Assembly (NCBI GenBank): GCA_022548915.1
Contig: JAKZES010000010.1
Span: 1 to 64,000, forward strand
Length of the DNA: 64,000 nucleotides
Source: Verrucomicrobiaceae bacterium E54
Lineage (GTDB): Bacteria; Verrucomicrobiota; Verrucomicrobiia; Verrucomicrobiales; Akkermansiaceae
Reading direction: 5' to 3'
The notes beneath the pieces were generated by a model. It was not told the origin of the DNA. It saw nothing but the letters and a program-made list of their open reading frames with translations, and did not search any database. This document shows positions 1 through 9,142 of this stretch, in pieces (the first letter of the stretch is position 1; the number at the start of each line of letters is the position of its first letter). A program made the position numbers and the translations under genes.

Positions 1-416
1 CGGGTGTTGGCCGCGATGCAGAAGTAGCCCATCACCTTCATGCCTTCGGCGTGGCCGAGCTTGACCATCTCGGTGAGGAAGTCGTGCTTGAGGCCCGGTT
101 GCTCGGGGATGAGGTCGCTCTTGTACCACGCATAGCCGTTGCAGGACACGGCGAAGGTCTGGATCACATTGGCCCCGATGTCCTTGTACCACTGAGCGTG
201 CTCTTTCGGATCGGCCTCGGCCCAGGTGCCGGGTCTGGCAAAGCCCGCCCTGCGACCGAGTGCCCAGTTGAAGTCGATGCAGTAGGACTTGATGGCGGGA
301 CTCTTGACCTCCTTCGAGGATGGGTCATTGGGTGCGGCGCTCACCGGGATGGCCCCCATCAGGGACAGGGTGAGGAGCGTGGCGGCGAACTTGGGCAAGG
401 GTCCGGATGGGTTCAT
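1..416 (-). CDS. Secreted hypothetical protein, N-terminal part (TIM-barrel hydrolase-like)
   Basis: The gene runs off the left edge, so only about 138 N-terminal residues are visible. It starts at an ATG read leftward from 416, followed by a Sec-type signal peptide (hydrophobic stretch near residues 9-24, AxA-like end at about residue 28). The mature part begins with IDFNWALGR, then WYKDIGANVIQTFAVS and LGHAEGMKVMGYFC. That alternation resembles the first beta-alpha units of secreted glycoside-hydrolase-like TIM barrels that PVC bacteria annotate as hypothetical or putative alpha-L-fucosidases; this is a resemblance only, and no catalytic residue is in view. It lies 33 bp downstream of the PDZ/toroid gene on the same strand, so the two are probably co-transcribed. 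Confidence 0.7.
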   Translation of the reverse strand, partial: MNPSGPLPKFAATLLTLSLMGAIPVSAAPNDPSSKEVKSPAIKSYCIDFNWALGRRAGFARPGTWAEADPKEHAQWYKDIGANVIQTFAVSCNGYAWYKSDLIPEQPGLKHDFLTEMVKLGHAEGMKVMGYFCIAANT

Positions 417-449
417 GTCCGTTGAGAGCTTGGGTCGGGGCAGGGGGGG

Positions 450-2837
450 CTACTCGGCTTGCTTGTCGGACTCCTGCTTTAGATTGAGTCCGATCCGCTT
501 GGCTTCCTCCACCGTGATGAGCTTGCGCGGGTTGGTGTCATTCATGATCTGCTCGACCACCTTCTGCCAGCGTGGAGTGAATCGGTCGCCTTCCTTGTTG
601 ATGTCCTTGTGAGCCTCGAATCTGGGAATGTAGGGCTTCGCATTGGCACCGTATTTCGGCAGGGCACCCATCAATGCCTGATATTTGAAACCCCACTTGC
701 CACCCCGGTGGAAGATCCCTTCCTCGAGGAAGTCCAGGCCTTCCTTGATGTTCAGGTTGGCGAGCACCTTGATGCCGTCGGCGTTCAAGGTGCTGCTGTA
801 GGTGTGATAGCCGGGGTCCTTGTCCTCGAGCACATGCAGCAGTTCGTCCGCGACGATGTGAAAGTCCTCAAGGGGAATGTCCTGCAGAAGCGAGGCCCCG
901 AAACTCCTGACCGGTTGCCGGGGATGGGCGAGAAATTGTTCGGCCACCCGGTAGCGGACCCGGCTCTCGACTTCGATGCCTTCCTCCAGCTCCGGCGCCT
1001 TGATTGCCCGGGTCATGGTTTCCAGGGCTTGGGCGATCTTGGTGTCCACATGCCCGAACGGATCGGGCTCGGACCGCTCCTCCAAGGCCAGCCTCATGAT
1101 GTCGTCGTAGAACGGGAGGGCATCCTGGCGGCAATTTCCCTGACCCAGCGCCGACACGGCGGCGACCCGCACGTCGAGGGATTCGCTGGTGTCATTGAGC
1201 ACGCTGGCGAGGAACGACGCGGTGCCCGGGGTTGCCTCCCGGGACATGACTCCTCCCAGGCATTCGAGAGCCGTGATTTTCTCCCGCTCGTTGCCGTGCG
1301 TGGCGAGACGTTCCAGCCGGGGGCTGATCGGGTCGGTCGAACGGTCCTTCTCGGCCTTGTGGGTGCTGGCCCGTCGTCGTGCCTGGACCTCCCGGACCAC
1401 GCCCACCCGCACCTGGGGGAAGGGGTGGTTGAACATCTCGAAGAGTTCGTCGGTGCTCTTGGCCGAGTAGTCGATCTTGGCCATCGTGATGAGCTTGTGG
1501 ACCTTCTCGCGGTCACGAACCCAGATGGACGGGTCGGCCTCCCGGCCGGTGATCAGAAGCACCTTGCGGGGAAGGCAGTAGGTCAGCAGAGCCTGGCCCG
1601 CGAAGAACCCGCCACGGCCCTGGCCCGGGAAGCCTCCCTGCCAGTGGCGTTTGCCGTTGAAATACCACAGCGAGCGCATGAAGAACTCGTGGGTGACTTC
1701 AGGTCCGGACAGGCTGGCACCGAGTGGCGTCCAGAGCGGATTGAAGAAGTGGCTGGCGTGGCCCACGGTCAACTGATCGTGCGTGGGGACGCAGACCCGG
1801 GAGAAGTATTTGGCGCCCCGCTGGTCGCCCTTCAGCGCCATGCTGACCGCCGCCGAGCCGCTCGATCCGTTGTTGTTGAAGATCTCAGGCTTGTGCCCGT
1901 GCACTCCGTAGGGGAAGCCGCCGTTGCCGATGTGGTCGGCCACATAGGCGTAGGTTTTCTCGATCGCTGCATCCAGTGCGGGTTCATTGAGGCCACATTT
2001 CTGGGCGATGAGCAGGCCGACGAAGTTGGGAATGCTCGCGGCATTCATGATTCCGTAGCCGGGCGCGCGTCTCAGGTCTCCCCGGGCCATGCGATGACCC
2101 CACAAGCCGACCCCGTCCTGTCCACGCGCAAGGCCGAGTGCGTAGGTGCGGAGGGCAGGCAGCACCGCTTCATCCCTGGTCAGCAAGTAATATTCTCCCA
2201 GCGCGATGCAGTTGTAGCCCCAGGTCCAGCCCGTGGATCCCATGTCGGGTTGTCCGGTCTCCAAATACTGGTCGACGACCTCTGGATCCACCTTGAGAAT
2301 GTCCGAGCGGTGGATGTAGTCCCGAACCGCATCGAGGTGCTTCCGTTCCCCCGTGGCCATGAGTCCCAGGAGCCCGGTCCGTGTGGGGCTTGAGCCGAAA
2401 CCTTCCTCCTTCATCAGTCGACCGGCCGCCTGCTCGATGATGGCATCGGTTTTCGGGCAGTTGTAGGGCGCCGTCGGGCTGTAGGCGCCGAGCGTTCGCA
2501 GTTGGAGGGAAACCTTGTCTCCATCCTCGAGGAGCAGAACGAGTTCTCCGCCCGGGGCCTCCGCCTGATCGAGGGACCGGGCGATGGCCACAATCGGGTG
2601 CTCGGTGAACCTTTCGTTCCCGATGCCAACGACGATGTCGCCGGCCTTGAGCTTGCCGGAGGCTGGCGAGCCTTCCTCACAGCTTGTGACGTGAATGGTG
2701 TCCGCGGTCTTCGGCCATCGGGGCAAGGCGTGGCCCTCGATGCCGATCGCGCCGAAGGCAAGGGGCTTGTGCTTTTCCGCGGCGTGGATGGAGGAGGCCA
2801 CAATGAGCACGGAAAGGATCAGCTGCGGAATCGTCAT
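450..2837 (-). CDS. Secreted PDZ + alpha-toroid + HEAT-repeat protein (DUF6288-like)
   Basis: A 795-residue exported protein. Residues 1-19 are a signal peptide ending SIHA-A. Residues about 25-115 look like a PDZ domain (GSPASGKLKAGDIVVGIGN, then a beta strand VSLQL). From about 130 to 430 come tryptophan/glycine-rich helices (GSTGWTWGYNCIALGEYYLL, GGFPYGVHGHKP) resembling the alpha-alpha toroid of terpenoid-cyclase/DUF6288 proteins. The C-terminal third consists of repeated helices (RLERLATHGNEREKITALECL) typical of HEAT repeats, which usually bind proteins. No catalytic site is evident; a periplasmic scaffold or peptidoglycan/glycan-related role is possible but unproven. It is divergent from the tandem regulators and followed on its own strand by the partial gene at the window edge. 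Its upstream region carries the shared regulatory element. Confidence 0.8.
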   Translation of the reverse strand: MTIPQLILSVLIVASSIHAAEKHKPLAFGAIGIEGHALPRWPKTADTIHVTSCEEGSPASGKLKAGDIVVGIGNERFTEHPIVAIARSLDQAEAPGGELVLLLEDGDKVSLQLRTLGAYSPTAPYNCPKTDAIIEQAAGRLMKEEGFGSSPTRTGLLGLMATGERKHLDAVRDYIHRSDILKVDPEVVDQYLETGQPDMGSTGWTWGYNCIALGEYYLLTRDEAVLPALRTYALGLARGQDGVGLWGHRMARGDLRRAPGYGIMNAASIPNFVGLLIAQKCGLNEPALDAAIEKTYAYVADHIGNGGFPYGVHGHKPEIFNNNGSSGSAAVSMALKGDQRGAKYFSRVCVPTHDQLTVGHASHFFNPLWTPLGASLSGPEVTHEFFMRSLWYFNGKRHWQGGFPGQGRGGFFAGQALLTYCLPRKVLLITGREADPSIWVRDREKVHKLITMAKIDYSAKSTDELFEMFNHPFPQVRVGVVREVQARRRASTHKAEKDRSTDPISPRLERLATHGNEREKITALECLGGVMSREATPGTASFLASVLNDTSESLDVRVAAVSALGQGNCRQDALPFYDDIMRLALEERSEPDPFGHVDTKIAQALETMTRAIKAPELEEGIEVESRVRYRVAEQFLAHPRQPVRSFGASLLQDIPLEDFHIVADELLHVLEDKDPGYHTYSSTLNADGIKVLANLNIKEGLDFLEEGIFHRGGKWGFKYQALMGALPKYGANAKPYIPRFEAHKDINKEGDRFTPRWQKVVEQIMNDTNPRKLITVEEAKRIGLNLKQESDKQAE

Positions 2838-2896
2838 GGATGGTCTGGTGGGTGGTTGTCGGACTGAATTGGCTTCGACTACGGCCTGTCACGGGT

Positions 2897-2943
2897 CGTC
2901 TTGCGGGGAATGGATGTTGACTTCTGGCACCGAATCTAGGATA
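2897..2943 (-). promoter_or_regulatory. Shared upstream element, copy J
   Basis: Read leftward, this shows TATCCTAGA, then CGG, then CCAG, matching the spacing of the element found upstream of other exported-protein genes. It lies about 60-105 bp upstream of the ATG at 2837, inside the divergent intergenic region shared with the first regulator. The 3' half is weaker than in the best copies. Confidence 0.45.
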
Positions 2944-2953
2944 GGATCAACCC

Positions 2954-4024
2954 ATGGAGCCATTCTGTCGCCGATCCACCAGCGAGCAGCTTGTTGAACA
3001 CCTGCGGCGACAGATCGAGGACGGCACGCTCAGGGGCACCATGCCCGGTGTGCAACAGCTGGTGAGGACCCTCGGGGTCAATTCCGTGGCGGTCGGCAAG
3101 GCGGTGAAGCAGTTGGAGCACGAGGGGCTGATCATCCATCAGGGAGACCGCAAGAGCAGGAGGGTGGCCGAGAGGGTGGTCCGAAAGTCGAATTTGCTGC
3201 GGATCGGCATGCTGGATTACGAGACATCGGATGCACGGCGTTGTGATGTGCTTGCCGTCAGGCAGGAATTGATGAGGCTGGGACACACGGTTTTTTCCTG
3301 TCCGAAGAGTATGCATGAGCTGGGGAGGGATCTCGGCCGGATCCGAAGGCAAGTCACTTCGTTGGATGCGGATGCGTGGATCGTCTTCGGCGGCTCGGGC
3401 CCGGTCCTGCAGTGGTTCGAGCAGCAGCGGAAGCCGACCTTTGCCATGTATGGGCGTTTCAACGAGGCGAACGTGGCGTCCGTGGCCACCCGCAAGGTTC
3501 CGGTGATCTCGGCCGTGATTGAGAAGTTGGTGGGGTTCGGGCATCGCCGGATCGTCTTGCTGACCAGGGAAGAGAGGCGGGTGCCGGAGTTGGGCCTGCT
3601 CGAGCGGTCGTTCATCGAGGAGCTGGAGAAGCACGGCATCCAAACCGGTAAGTTCAATGTTCCGGATTGGGAGGATACGCCGGAAGGCCTCAAGCAGGTC
3701 ATTGACTCGTTGTTCAGGTCCACCCCGCCAACGGCGTTGCTTGTCGGTGACTCCATGCTGTTTCAGGCCATCCAGCTTCATCTGGCATCCATGGGCATTC
3801 TTGCTCCGAGGGATGTTTCCCTGTTCTGCAATGATTCTGAAACGAGCTTCCTGTGGACGCGTCCCGAAGTCTCCCACATCCAATGGGATTATCGTCCCGT
3901 CGCGCGTCGCGTTGCGAAATGGGCGAATCACATCGTCGAAGGCAGGAAGGACACCAGCAAGAGCTTCATCAAGACGCACTTGTATGAAGGTGGGACCATC
4001 GGGCCGGTCGGGCCAATGGCATGA
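2954..4024 (+). CDS. GntR-type HTH / LacI-type sensor transcriptional regulator (copy 1)
   Basis: A 356-residue DNA-binding regulator. Residues about 8-70 form a GntR winged helix (STSEQLVEHLRRQI, then LGVNSVAVGKAVKQLEHEGL). Residues about 78-350 resemble the periplasmic-binding-protein-like sensor of LacI/GalR repressors (LGHRRIVLLTRE-type strand, PPTALLVGDS, PRDVSLFCND, C-terminal PVARRVAKWANHI). Such proteins normally bind a sugar or sugar phosphate and control nearby catabolic or export genes. It is immediately followed by a close paralogue at 4097 and divergent from the PDZ/toroid gene, which is a natural target. The ATG lies only 14 bases from a stretch contributing to the leftward regulatory element, so both directions may be controlled from one site. 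There is no signal peptide; it is cytoplasmic. Confidence 0.87.
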   Translation: MEPFCRRSTSEQLVEHLRRQIEDGTLRGTMPGVQQLVRTLGVNSVAVGKAVKQLEHEGLIIHQGDRKSRRVAERVVRKSNLLRIGMLDYETSDARRCDVLAVRQELMRLGHTVFSCPKSMHELGRDLGRIRRQVTSLDADAWIVFGGSGPVLQWFEQQRKPTFAMYGRFNEANVASVATRKVPVISAVIEKLVGFGHRRIVLLTREERRVPELGLLERSFIEELEKHGIQTGKFNVPDWEDTPEGLKQVIDSLFRSTPPTALLVGDSMLFQAIQLHLASMGILAPRDVSLFCNDSETSFLWTRPEVSHIQWDYRPVARRVAKWANHIVEGRKDTSKSFIKTHLYEGGTIGPVGPMA

Positions 4025-4096
4025 TGGGACGATCGACTGGGGTTCACACGGCTTCCGCCATTGGCATTCGGCACCTGAATCAGAACAGAACAAGAC

Positions 4097-5176
4097 ATGG
4101 AGCTATTCCGCAAGCTATCGACCAGTGAACAACTTGCCGAACATCTGCGGCGGCAGATCCACGGCGGCACGCTCAAGGGTGCGTTGCCAGGGGTGCAGCA
4201 GTTGGTCAAGACCCTGGGGGTCAACTCCGTGGCGGTCGGCAAGGCGGTGCAGCAGTTGGAGCGCGAGGGACTCATCCTTTATCAGGGAGGTCGGAAGAGA
4301 AGACTAATTGTCGAGGCGGCCCGGGGAAAGGCGGCGACGCTCAAGGTGGGCGTGCTGAACTTCAGTGCCGCGAGTGCCGCGAGCCATGACATTCTATCCA
4401 TTCGTCAGGAACTGATGAATGCCGGTCATGATGTTATCGCATGTCCCAAAAGCATGAAGGACCTGGGAATGAATGTGGACAGGGTTGCGCGGGCGGTCCG
4501 GGCCATCGGTGTCGATGCCTGGGTCGTCGGCACCGGGTCGAGTGAAATTCTTGGATGGTTCAAGCAGCAGGAGATTCCCACCTTCGGGCTCCATGGCCGA
4601 CAGATGAACATCAGGATTGCCGGTGCCGGGATCCGAAAGGTTCCGGTGATCTCGGCCTTGATTGAAAGACTCCACGCCCTCGGCCACCGTCGAATCGTGC
4701 TGCTGACGCGGGAATACCGGAGGAAGCCGCAATTGGGTTTCTTTGAGCGATCTTTCATCGAAGCGCTGGAGAAGCAGGGAATTGAGACCGGACCCTACAA
4801 CGTCCCCGATTGGGACGATACACCGGCAGGCCTCGATCGGGTCATCGACTCCCTGTTTCACACCACCCCTCCCACGGCACTATTGGTGAGTGATCCGGTG
4901 ACCCTTCATGCTGTCCAACTCAAGCTGGCGGCCAAGGGGGTCCTGGCACCGAGGGATGTGTCGTTGTTCTGCAACGACTACGAGCCCAGCTTTCTGTGGA
5001 CGCGCCCCGAGGTCTCGCACATTCGCTGGGATCATCGCCCGGCGGTGCGCAGGGCCGTGAGGTGGGCTAGCAACATCGCCAGAGGTCGGGAGGACACCCG
5101 GAAGTGCTTCATCGAGGCACGGCTTCACGAGGGCGAAACCATCGGGCCTGTCCGATCCGGGGAGTTGAAGTGGTAG
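4097..5176 (+). CDS. GntR-type HTH / LacI-type sensor transcriptional regulator (copy 2)
   Basis: A 359-residue paralogue of the preceding gene with the same architecture: winged helix at about residues 8-70 (ALPGVQQLVKTLGVNSVAVG), then a LacI-like sensor with LGHRRIVLLTREYR, PPTALLVSDP and the FLWTRPEVSHIRWD segment shared almost word for word with copy 1. The two proteins align end to end, so this is a tandem duplication whose copies have since diverged, mostly in the ligand domain (about residues 85-170). That pattern suggests the same DNA operator with different effectors. The 72-bp gap between the genes has no clear terminator, so co-transcription is likely. The next gene downstream is convergent. 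Confidence 0.87.
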   Translation: MELFRKLSTSEQLAEHLRRQIHGGTLKGALPGVQQLVKTLGVNSVAVGKAVQQLEREGLILYQGGRKRRLIVEAARGKAATLKVGVLNFSAASAASHDILSIRQELMNAGHDVIACPKSMKDLGMNVDRVARAVRAIGVDAWVVGTGSSEILGWFKQQEIPTFGLHGRQMNIRIAGAGIRKVPVISALIERLHALGHRRIVLLTREYRRKPQLGFFERSFIEALEKQGIETGPYNVPDWDDTPAGLDRVIDSLFHTTPPTALLVSDPVTLHAVQLKLAAKGVLAPRDVSLFCNDYEPSFLWTRPEVSHIRWDHRPAVRRAVRWASNIARGREDTRKCFIEARLHEGETIGPVRSGELKW

Positions 5177-5221
5177 GCATTCGGCACATGGGGCGGGGTT
5201 CCGATCGGAGGTCGCAGGAGC

Positions 5222-8200
5222 TCACGGTGCCAACCCGACCCCCACTTGGAAAAATCGGGCCTTCTTCGAGGAGTCGAGCCAGAACGGGTAGTTGAGCTCC
5301 AGGAGGTCGTAGGTGGCGCCGTCGACGCCCGTGAATGTGCCCAACGGGGTGGGCGCTTGCAGCCACCCAGGGGCCGGTGAGGCGTCGCTGGATTCCCAGT
5401 CGGTCAGGTCCGAGCTGAAGCGCCATGAGTAGTTCACGCTGCCGGGGCTTCCATGATCCCTGCGACGGATGAAGCGAACGGTGAAGTCGACACCACCGCC
5501 GTCCGGGAAGGCATGCTGAACCACCGGATTGCCCGGGGTCACCGTCGAACCGTCCCATTCCAGCGATTGCGCGTCCGCTACGGCCGGATTGGTGCCGAAA
5601 GCGAACTCGAGGAGGTTGCTGCTGCCGTCACCATCGTAGTCGTCATCGAGTCCGGTCATTCCGCCGACGTCGTGGAGCGCGATCCAGGACGCGAAGGGAT
5701 CGGGGGCTGCGGTGGTGACGGTGATGGTCGCTTCATCGAAGACCGCACCGTAGCCATCGTTGCAGGTCAACCTGAGCACGAAGGTGCCCGCTTCGGTGAT
5801 GGTGGCGGTGGTGTCGATGGCGGTGGCATCGTCGAAGCTCACGGCGGCGGCATTGCCGCTCGTCACCTGCCAGCTTGCGGTGATCGGATCGCTGTCGCCA
5901 TCCAGGACCGTGCCGTCGAGGGTGACGATGACCCCGGCGGCTCCCGGCGCCTCCGACTTGTAGGGGTGGTCTCCGGGAAGGTTACCGGCCAAGCCCCACT
6001 TGTGGGCGAGGTAACCTTCGAGATTCTGGCGGTCTTCGGTGGAGAGCTCGTTGCTGAACCAGAGGATTTCACCCACGTCATGACCGGTGTTGTCGGAGTT
6101 CAGTCCGATGCGGTTGAGGATGGTGTTCAGCGAACTCGTCGAACCATAAGCGCCTCCCCAGATGTGCGCCCCGGAGGTCGTGAGCGAATGATTGGTCGCA
6201 AACCCGGAGAAGGCACCGCCATCCAGATTGTATTTTCCCGAGGCCGCATTGGTGCCATCGAAGGAGACCTGGTTGTGTTTGATGAAGAACTCATTGGCGC
6301 CGCCCGTACTGCTGCCGATATTGAGGATGGTCGAGGCGTCGGTGCTTCGGATGTTGACCACGCCGACGCCCATGAGCCGGTTGGGACCATTGGCGACCGC
6401 CATGTGCTTGTTGCCAGCCCGGACGGTGATCAGGGGGAGCCCATTGAGGGTTTGGACGCCGATTTCCGGCTGGTTGCCGGCGTTGCCCTGGGTGGCGTGG
6501 TTGCCACTGCCGCTCTTGTCATTCCACGCGCTGACCGAGCCGCTGTTCTCCGTGATGGTTTCTGCATCGCTGGCGTCATACCAGACCACGGTCGTGGTCA
6601 GCTCTTCCGGAGTCCATGGGCCGGAGTTGCCCAGAACGACGGTTTGATTCGCACCGGCATCGACGGTGGGCGCATTGTTGTCGTCGTCCTGGATGTTCGC
6701 GGTTACGCTATTGATCGCGACGGCCTCCCAATCGGGGTCGGAACTGCTGCTTGAGTGGGAAATGATGCCGGTGTGGATGAATCCCTCGTGATCGGAATCA
6801 TCGACTGCGGTGACGGTAACGGTCTGGGGCGTGTTCCAATCTCCAGTCGTGAAGGTGAGTGTGGTGGGGGAAACGTTGACTTCGGCATCCGTGCTGATGG
6901 TGACCACAACATCCTGGCTGGGAGCTTCGCTGAGCACGGCGGTGTAGGTATCCGTCGCGCCGCCCTCGGCCACATCAGTGGAGTCACCGGATTCCGTGAT
7001 GACGACCGTGGGTGCATTACTCACTGTGATCTCGATGTAGCCCTTGGTCAGGGTGCCACCGGTGTTCACGGCGAAGGCAAAGGAATCCAGACCGCTGTAA
7101 TCGGTATCGGGCGTGTAAATCACGTCGGAGCCCGACCAGGATAGGGAACCATGAGTCGGTTGGGTCAGGACGGTATTACTGGAAGAACTGCCGGCGACCT
7201 GGAGGTCAATGGTTTTGGAGACATTGGTGGTCGCTTCCACCTGGCGATCTGCCTGCTCGGAAATGCTGAGCGATTCGGTGGCAGCGCGATTGTTGGTGTA
7301 TCTCCAGGAATCCGACAGATCCGCGAAGTTCATATCCGCGGAGGTGGACTGGAAGAGCACGTCAAAGCTCTCCGCGCTGCTGGCACCGGGAATCCCGACC
7401 ACGCTGACGTTCTGGATGGTGTCGTGATTCGTGCCGTCGAAGGTCAGGGTTTTGGGGCTGACGATGGCTGCCGTCCCCGCACTGAGTGACACATCCACAG
7501 TCACCGGCGATTCGGGTGGATTGACGAAATAGACCGACATCGTCTCCTCCGTGCCCGGGGTCACTGTCTTGGCCGTGTGGGAGCTCGGTTGGGTGGTGAA
7601 GCCGGGAGGGCGCAGGTTGAGCGTGGACATGATCCAAGAGGTCTCATAGCCGATGCTGCGACGTGTGCGTTCATCCGCGGTGCCGTTCTTGCCGATCGGG
7701 CAGCGGCCAGTGAGGTTGGTCATCAGGTAGGCGACGGCGGCCTCATTGACGACGGCTCCGTAGTGGTTGCCGTCCGAATAAAATGGTGAGGTAATACCGA
7801 GTGCATCCTTGGCGGCGGCCCAGATGGTTTGAATCGGCAGCACGCGCACCCCGCTTGCAACGTGATTCAGGTTGATGAGGTCAAAGGCGGTGCGCGTGTC
7901 TCCACGGTAGCTGCCCGTAATGGTGTCGATGCCGTAGAGCATCTCCAAGCCGCCATCGCCCTCAGGGTCGTCCTGATCGCGGATCGCGAAGGGAAAGGCA
8001 TAGGTGGTCCGGTAGGTGGCCGGCTGCACCACGTAGCGCGTGGAACCGGACGGGTTGTTCCGGCCGATGTAAAGGTGCTGTTTTCCACTGAATCCCGAGG
8101 GGTTGTCGTCGTAGTTTTCCAGCGACAACTGCGGCTGAAGCAGGCCGTACAAGTGCCGTTGGTTGGCGTAAGGCGTGTATTTGAGGAAGCCCTGTTCCGA

Positions 8201-9142
8201 ACTGGATTGGACGCCCGATCCGCGGATGACCCGGTCCTTGTCATCGAGACGTTTGTGGGGATTCTCCTGATTGAAGACTCCCGAGTAGTGGCTCTGGGTG
8301 TTGTGGGTCTGGACGGTGTTGTTGGCTAGGGTCGCCAGTGCACTGGTGGTCGGATGGTTCTTGTAGGTGTAGGTGGAGTCGCTGGCCGCATCCTTGCCAA
8401 GGATCTTGTGGTAGAGGGTGGCGGCGGCAAGATAGGCCCCATCGGCGGTGGGATGGGTGCCCGAATCCTTCGAGGTGTAGTCGTCCCAGGCGAAGCCGGC
8501 GGGGGCGACCGTGATAGCGCCCGAGTCACCGACCCGGTAGGAGACTTCCCCGAAATCGGCGACAGGGACGGAGGAGCCGGCGTGCGGCCACTGCATCATG
8601 AGAACGGGCTCGGCCGTTCCCTGCCTGACCGTGTCGACGATGAGCTTCACCCCCATCGCATACACCCCCGGCGTGTTGGCGATGAAGGAGGGGTCGCCCA
8701 TGAGGATGACGTAATCCCATGCCCTGTCCTCCGGTGCGGTGCCCGCGCCCCGCAGGTTGGCGAGGCGGTTGGCTCTTCCGTCCGGCCAATAGTAGTAGTT
8801 GAGCAGACTGTAGGCTCTCGACGTGGCATTCGTCGTGGGGTTGTACAGGAGTCTCGTGGTGGTGTTGTCCGAGATGTTCTCGAAGCGCACATTCACGGTG
8901 GTGAAGGCGCCGTCGTCGTCGAGAATGTTCTGCAACTCGTCGACAATCAGCTGGGGATTGAAGGCATTCTGATTGCCGGCGATGGAGGGATACTGGTCGC
9001 TGGAGTAGGAGCGACTGGTGCCGATGACCAGAATGTCGAGCTGCTGGGCGTGCAGTCGACTCGGGCAGGCCGCCAGTATCAGGAGCACGACGGCGAGGGC
9101 GAGGAAGGTCGGGCGGTCGTGCCGTCGGCTGGAGCGTTTCAT
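5222..9142 (-). CDS. Giant exported multidomain protein with SGNH-like head and adhesion modules
   Basis: The chosen ATG at 9142 gives 1306 residues and a strong signal peptide (MKRSSRRHD, a long hydrophobic core, LHA-QQ). An upstream TTG/ATG at 9235/9232 only adds a non-signal leader. Residues about 35-260 look SGNH/GDSL-like: VIGTSRSYSSD (Ser block), WDYVILMGD, and GTHPTADGAYLAA (His block). Next come beta modules: an Ig-like or Calx-beta-like segment (VAEGGATDTYTAVLSEAPSQ) and a cadherin-like one (IYTPDTDYSGLDSFAFAV). A PKD-like domain begins NAPTVDAGANQTVV, is interrupted by a LamG-like insert (WYDASDA to HKWGLAGNLPGDHPY), and resumes VTLDGTVLDGDSDPITASW. The end has an acidic DDDYDGDGSSNLLEFAFGT linker and a terminal module shared with the protein at 37489. 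There is no PEP-CTERM tail. Likely a surface esterase/adhesin; substrate unknown. Confidence 0.8.
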   Translation of the reverse strand: MKRSSRRHDRPTFLALAVVLLILAACPSRLHAQQLDILVIGTSRSYSSDQYPSIAGNQNAFNPQLIVDELQNILDDDGAFTTVNVRFENISDNTTTRLLYNPTTNATSRAYSLLNYYYWPDGRANRLANLRGAGTAPEDRAWDYVILMGDPSFIANTPGVYAMGVKLIVDTVRQGTAEPVLMMQWPHAGSSVPVADFGEVSYRVGDSGAITVAPAGFAWDDYTSKDSGTHPTADGAYLAAATLYHKILGKDAASDSTYTYKNHPTTSALATLANNTVQTHNTQSHYSGVFNQENPHKRLDDKDRVIRGSGVQSSSEQGFLKYTPYANQRHLYGLLQPQLSLENYDDNPSGFSGKQHLYIGRNNPSGSTRYVVQPATYRTTYAFPFAIRDQDDPEGDGGLEMLYGIDTITGSYRGDTRTAFDLINLNHVASGVRVLPIQTIWAAAKDALGITSPFYSDGNHYGAVVNEAAVAYLMTNLTGRCPIGKNGTADERTRRSIGYETSWIMSTLNLRPPGFTTQPSSHTAKTVTPGTEETMSVYFVNPPESPVTVDVSLSAGTAAIVSPKTLTFDGTNHDTIQNVSVVGIPGASSAESFDVLFQSTSADMNFADLSDSWRYTNNRAATESLSISEQADRQVEATTNVSKTIDLQVAGSSSSNTVLTQPTHGSLSWSGSDVIYTPDTDYSGLDSFAFAVNTGGTLTKGYIEITVSNAPTVVITESGDSTDVAEGGATDTYTAVLSEAPSQDVVVTISTDAEVNVSPTTLTFTTGDWNTPQTVTVTAVDDSDHEGFIHTGIISHSSSSSDPDWEAVAINSVTANIQDDDNNAPTVDAGANQTVVLGNSGPWTPEELTTTVVWYDASDAETITENSGSVSAWNDKSGSGNHATQGNAGNQPEIGVQTLNGLPLITVRAGNKHMAVANGPNRLMGVGVVNIRSTDASTILNIGSSTGGANEFFIKHNQVSFDGTNAASGKYNLDGGAFSGFATNHSLTTSGAHIWGGAYGSTSSLNTILNRIGLNSDNTGHDVGEILWFSNELSTEDRQNLEGYLAHKWGLAGNLPGDHPYKSEAPGAAGVIVTLDGTVLDGDSDPITASWQVTSGNAAAVSFDDATAIDTTATITEAGTFVLRLTCNDGYGAVFDEATITVTTAAPDPFASWIALHDVGGMTGLDDDYDGDGSSNLLEFAFGTNPAVADAQSLEWDGSTVTPGNPVVQHAFPDGGGVDFTVRFIRRRDHGSPGSVNYSWRFSSDLTDWESSDASPAPGWLQAPTPLGTFTGVDGATYDLLELNYPFWLDSSKKARFFQVGVGLAP

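Noticed and set aside
609-2393. Long plus-strand open frame opposite the PDZ/toroid gene
   Set aside because: A shadow of a GC-rich gene; its translation has no signal peptide or domain while the opposite strand has both. The same applies to the long leftward frames under the GH85 gene (34530-37376), the sulfatase/GH95 genes (56151-58682) and the pseudopilin genes.
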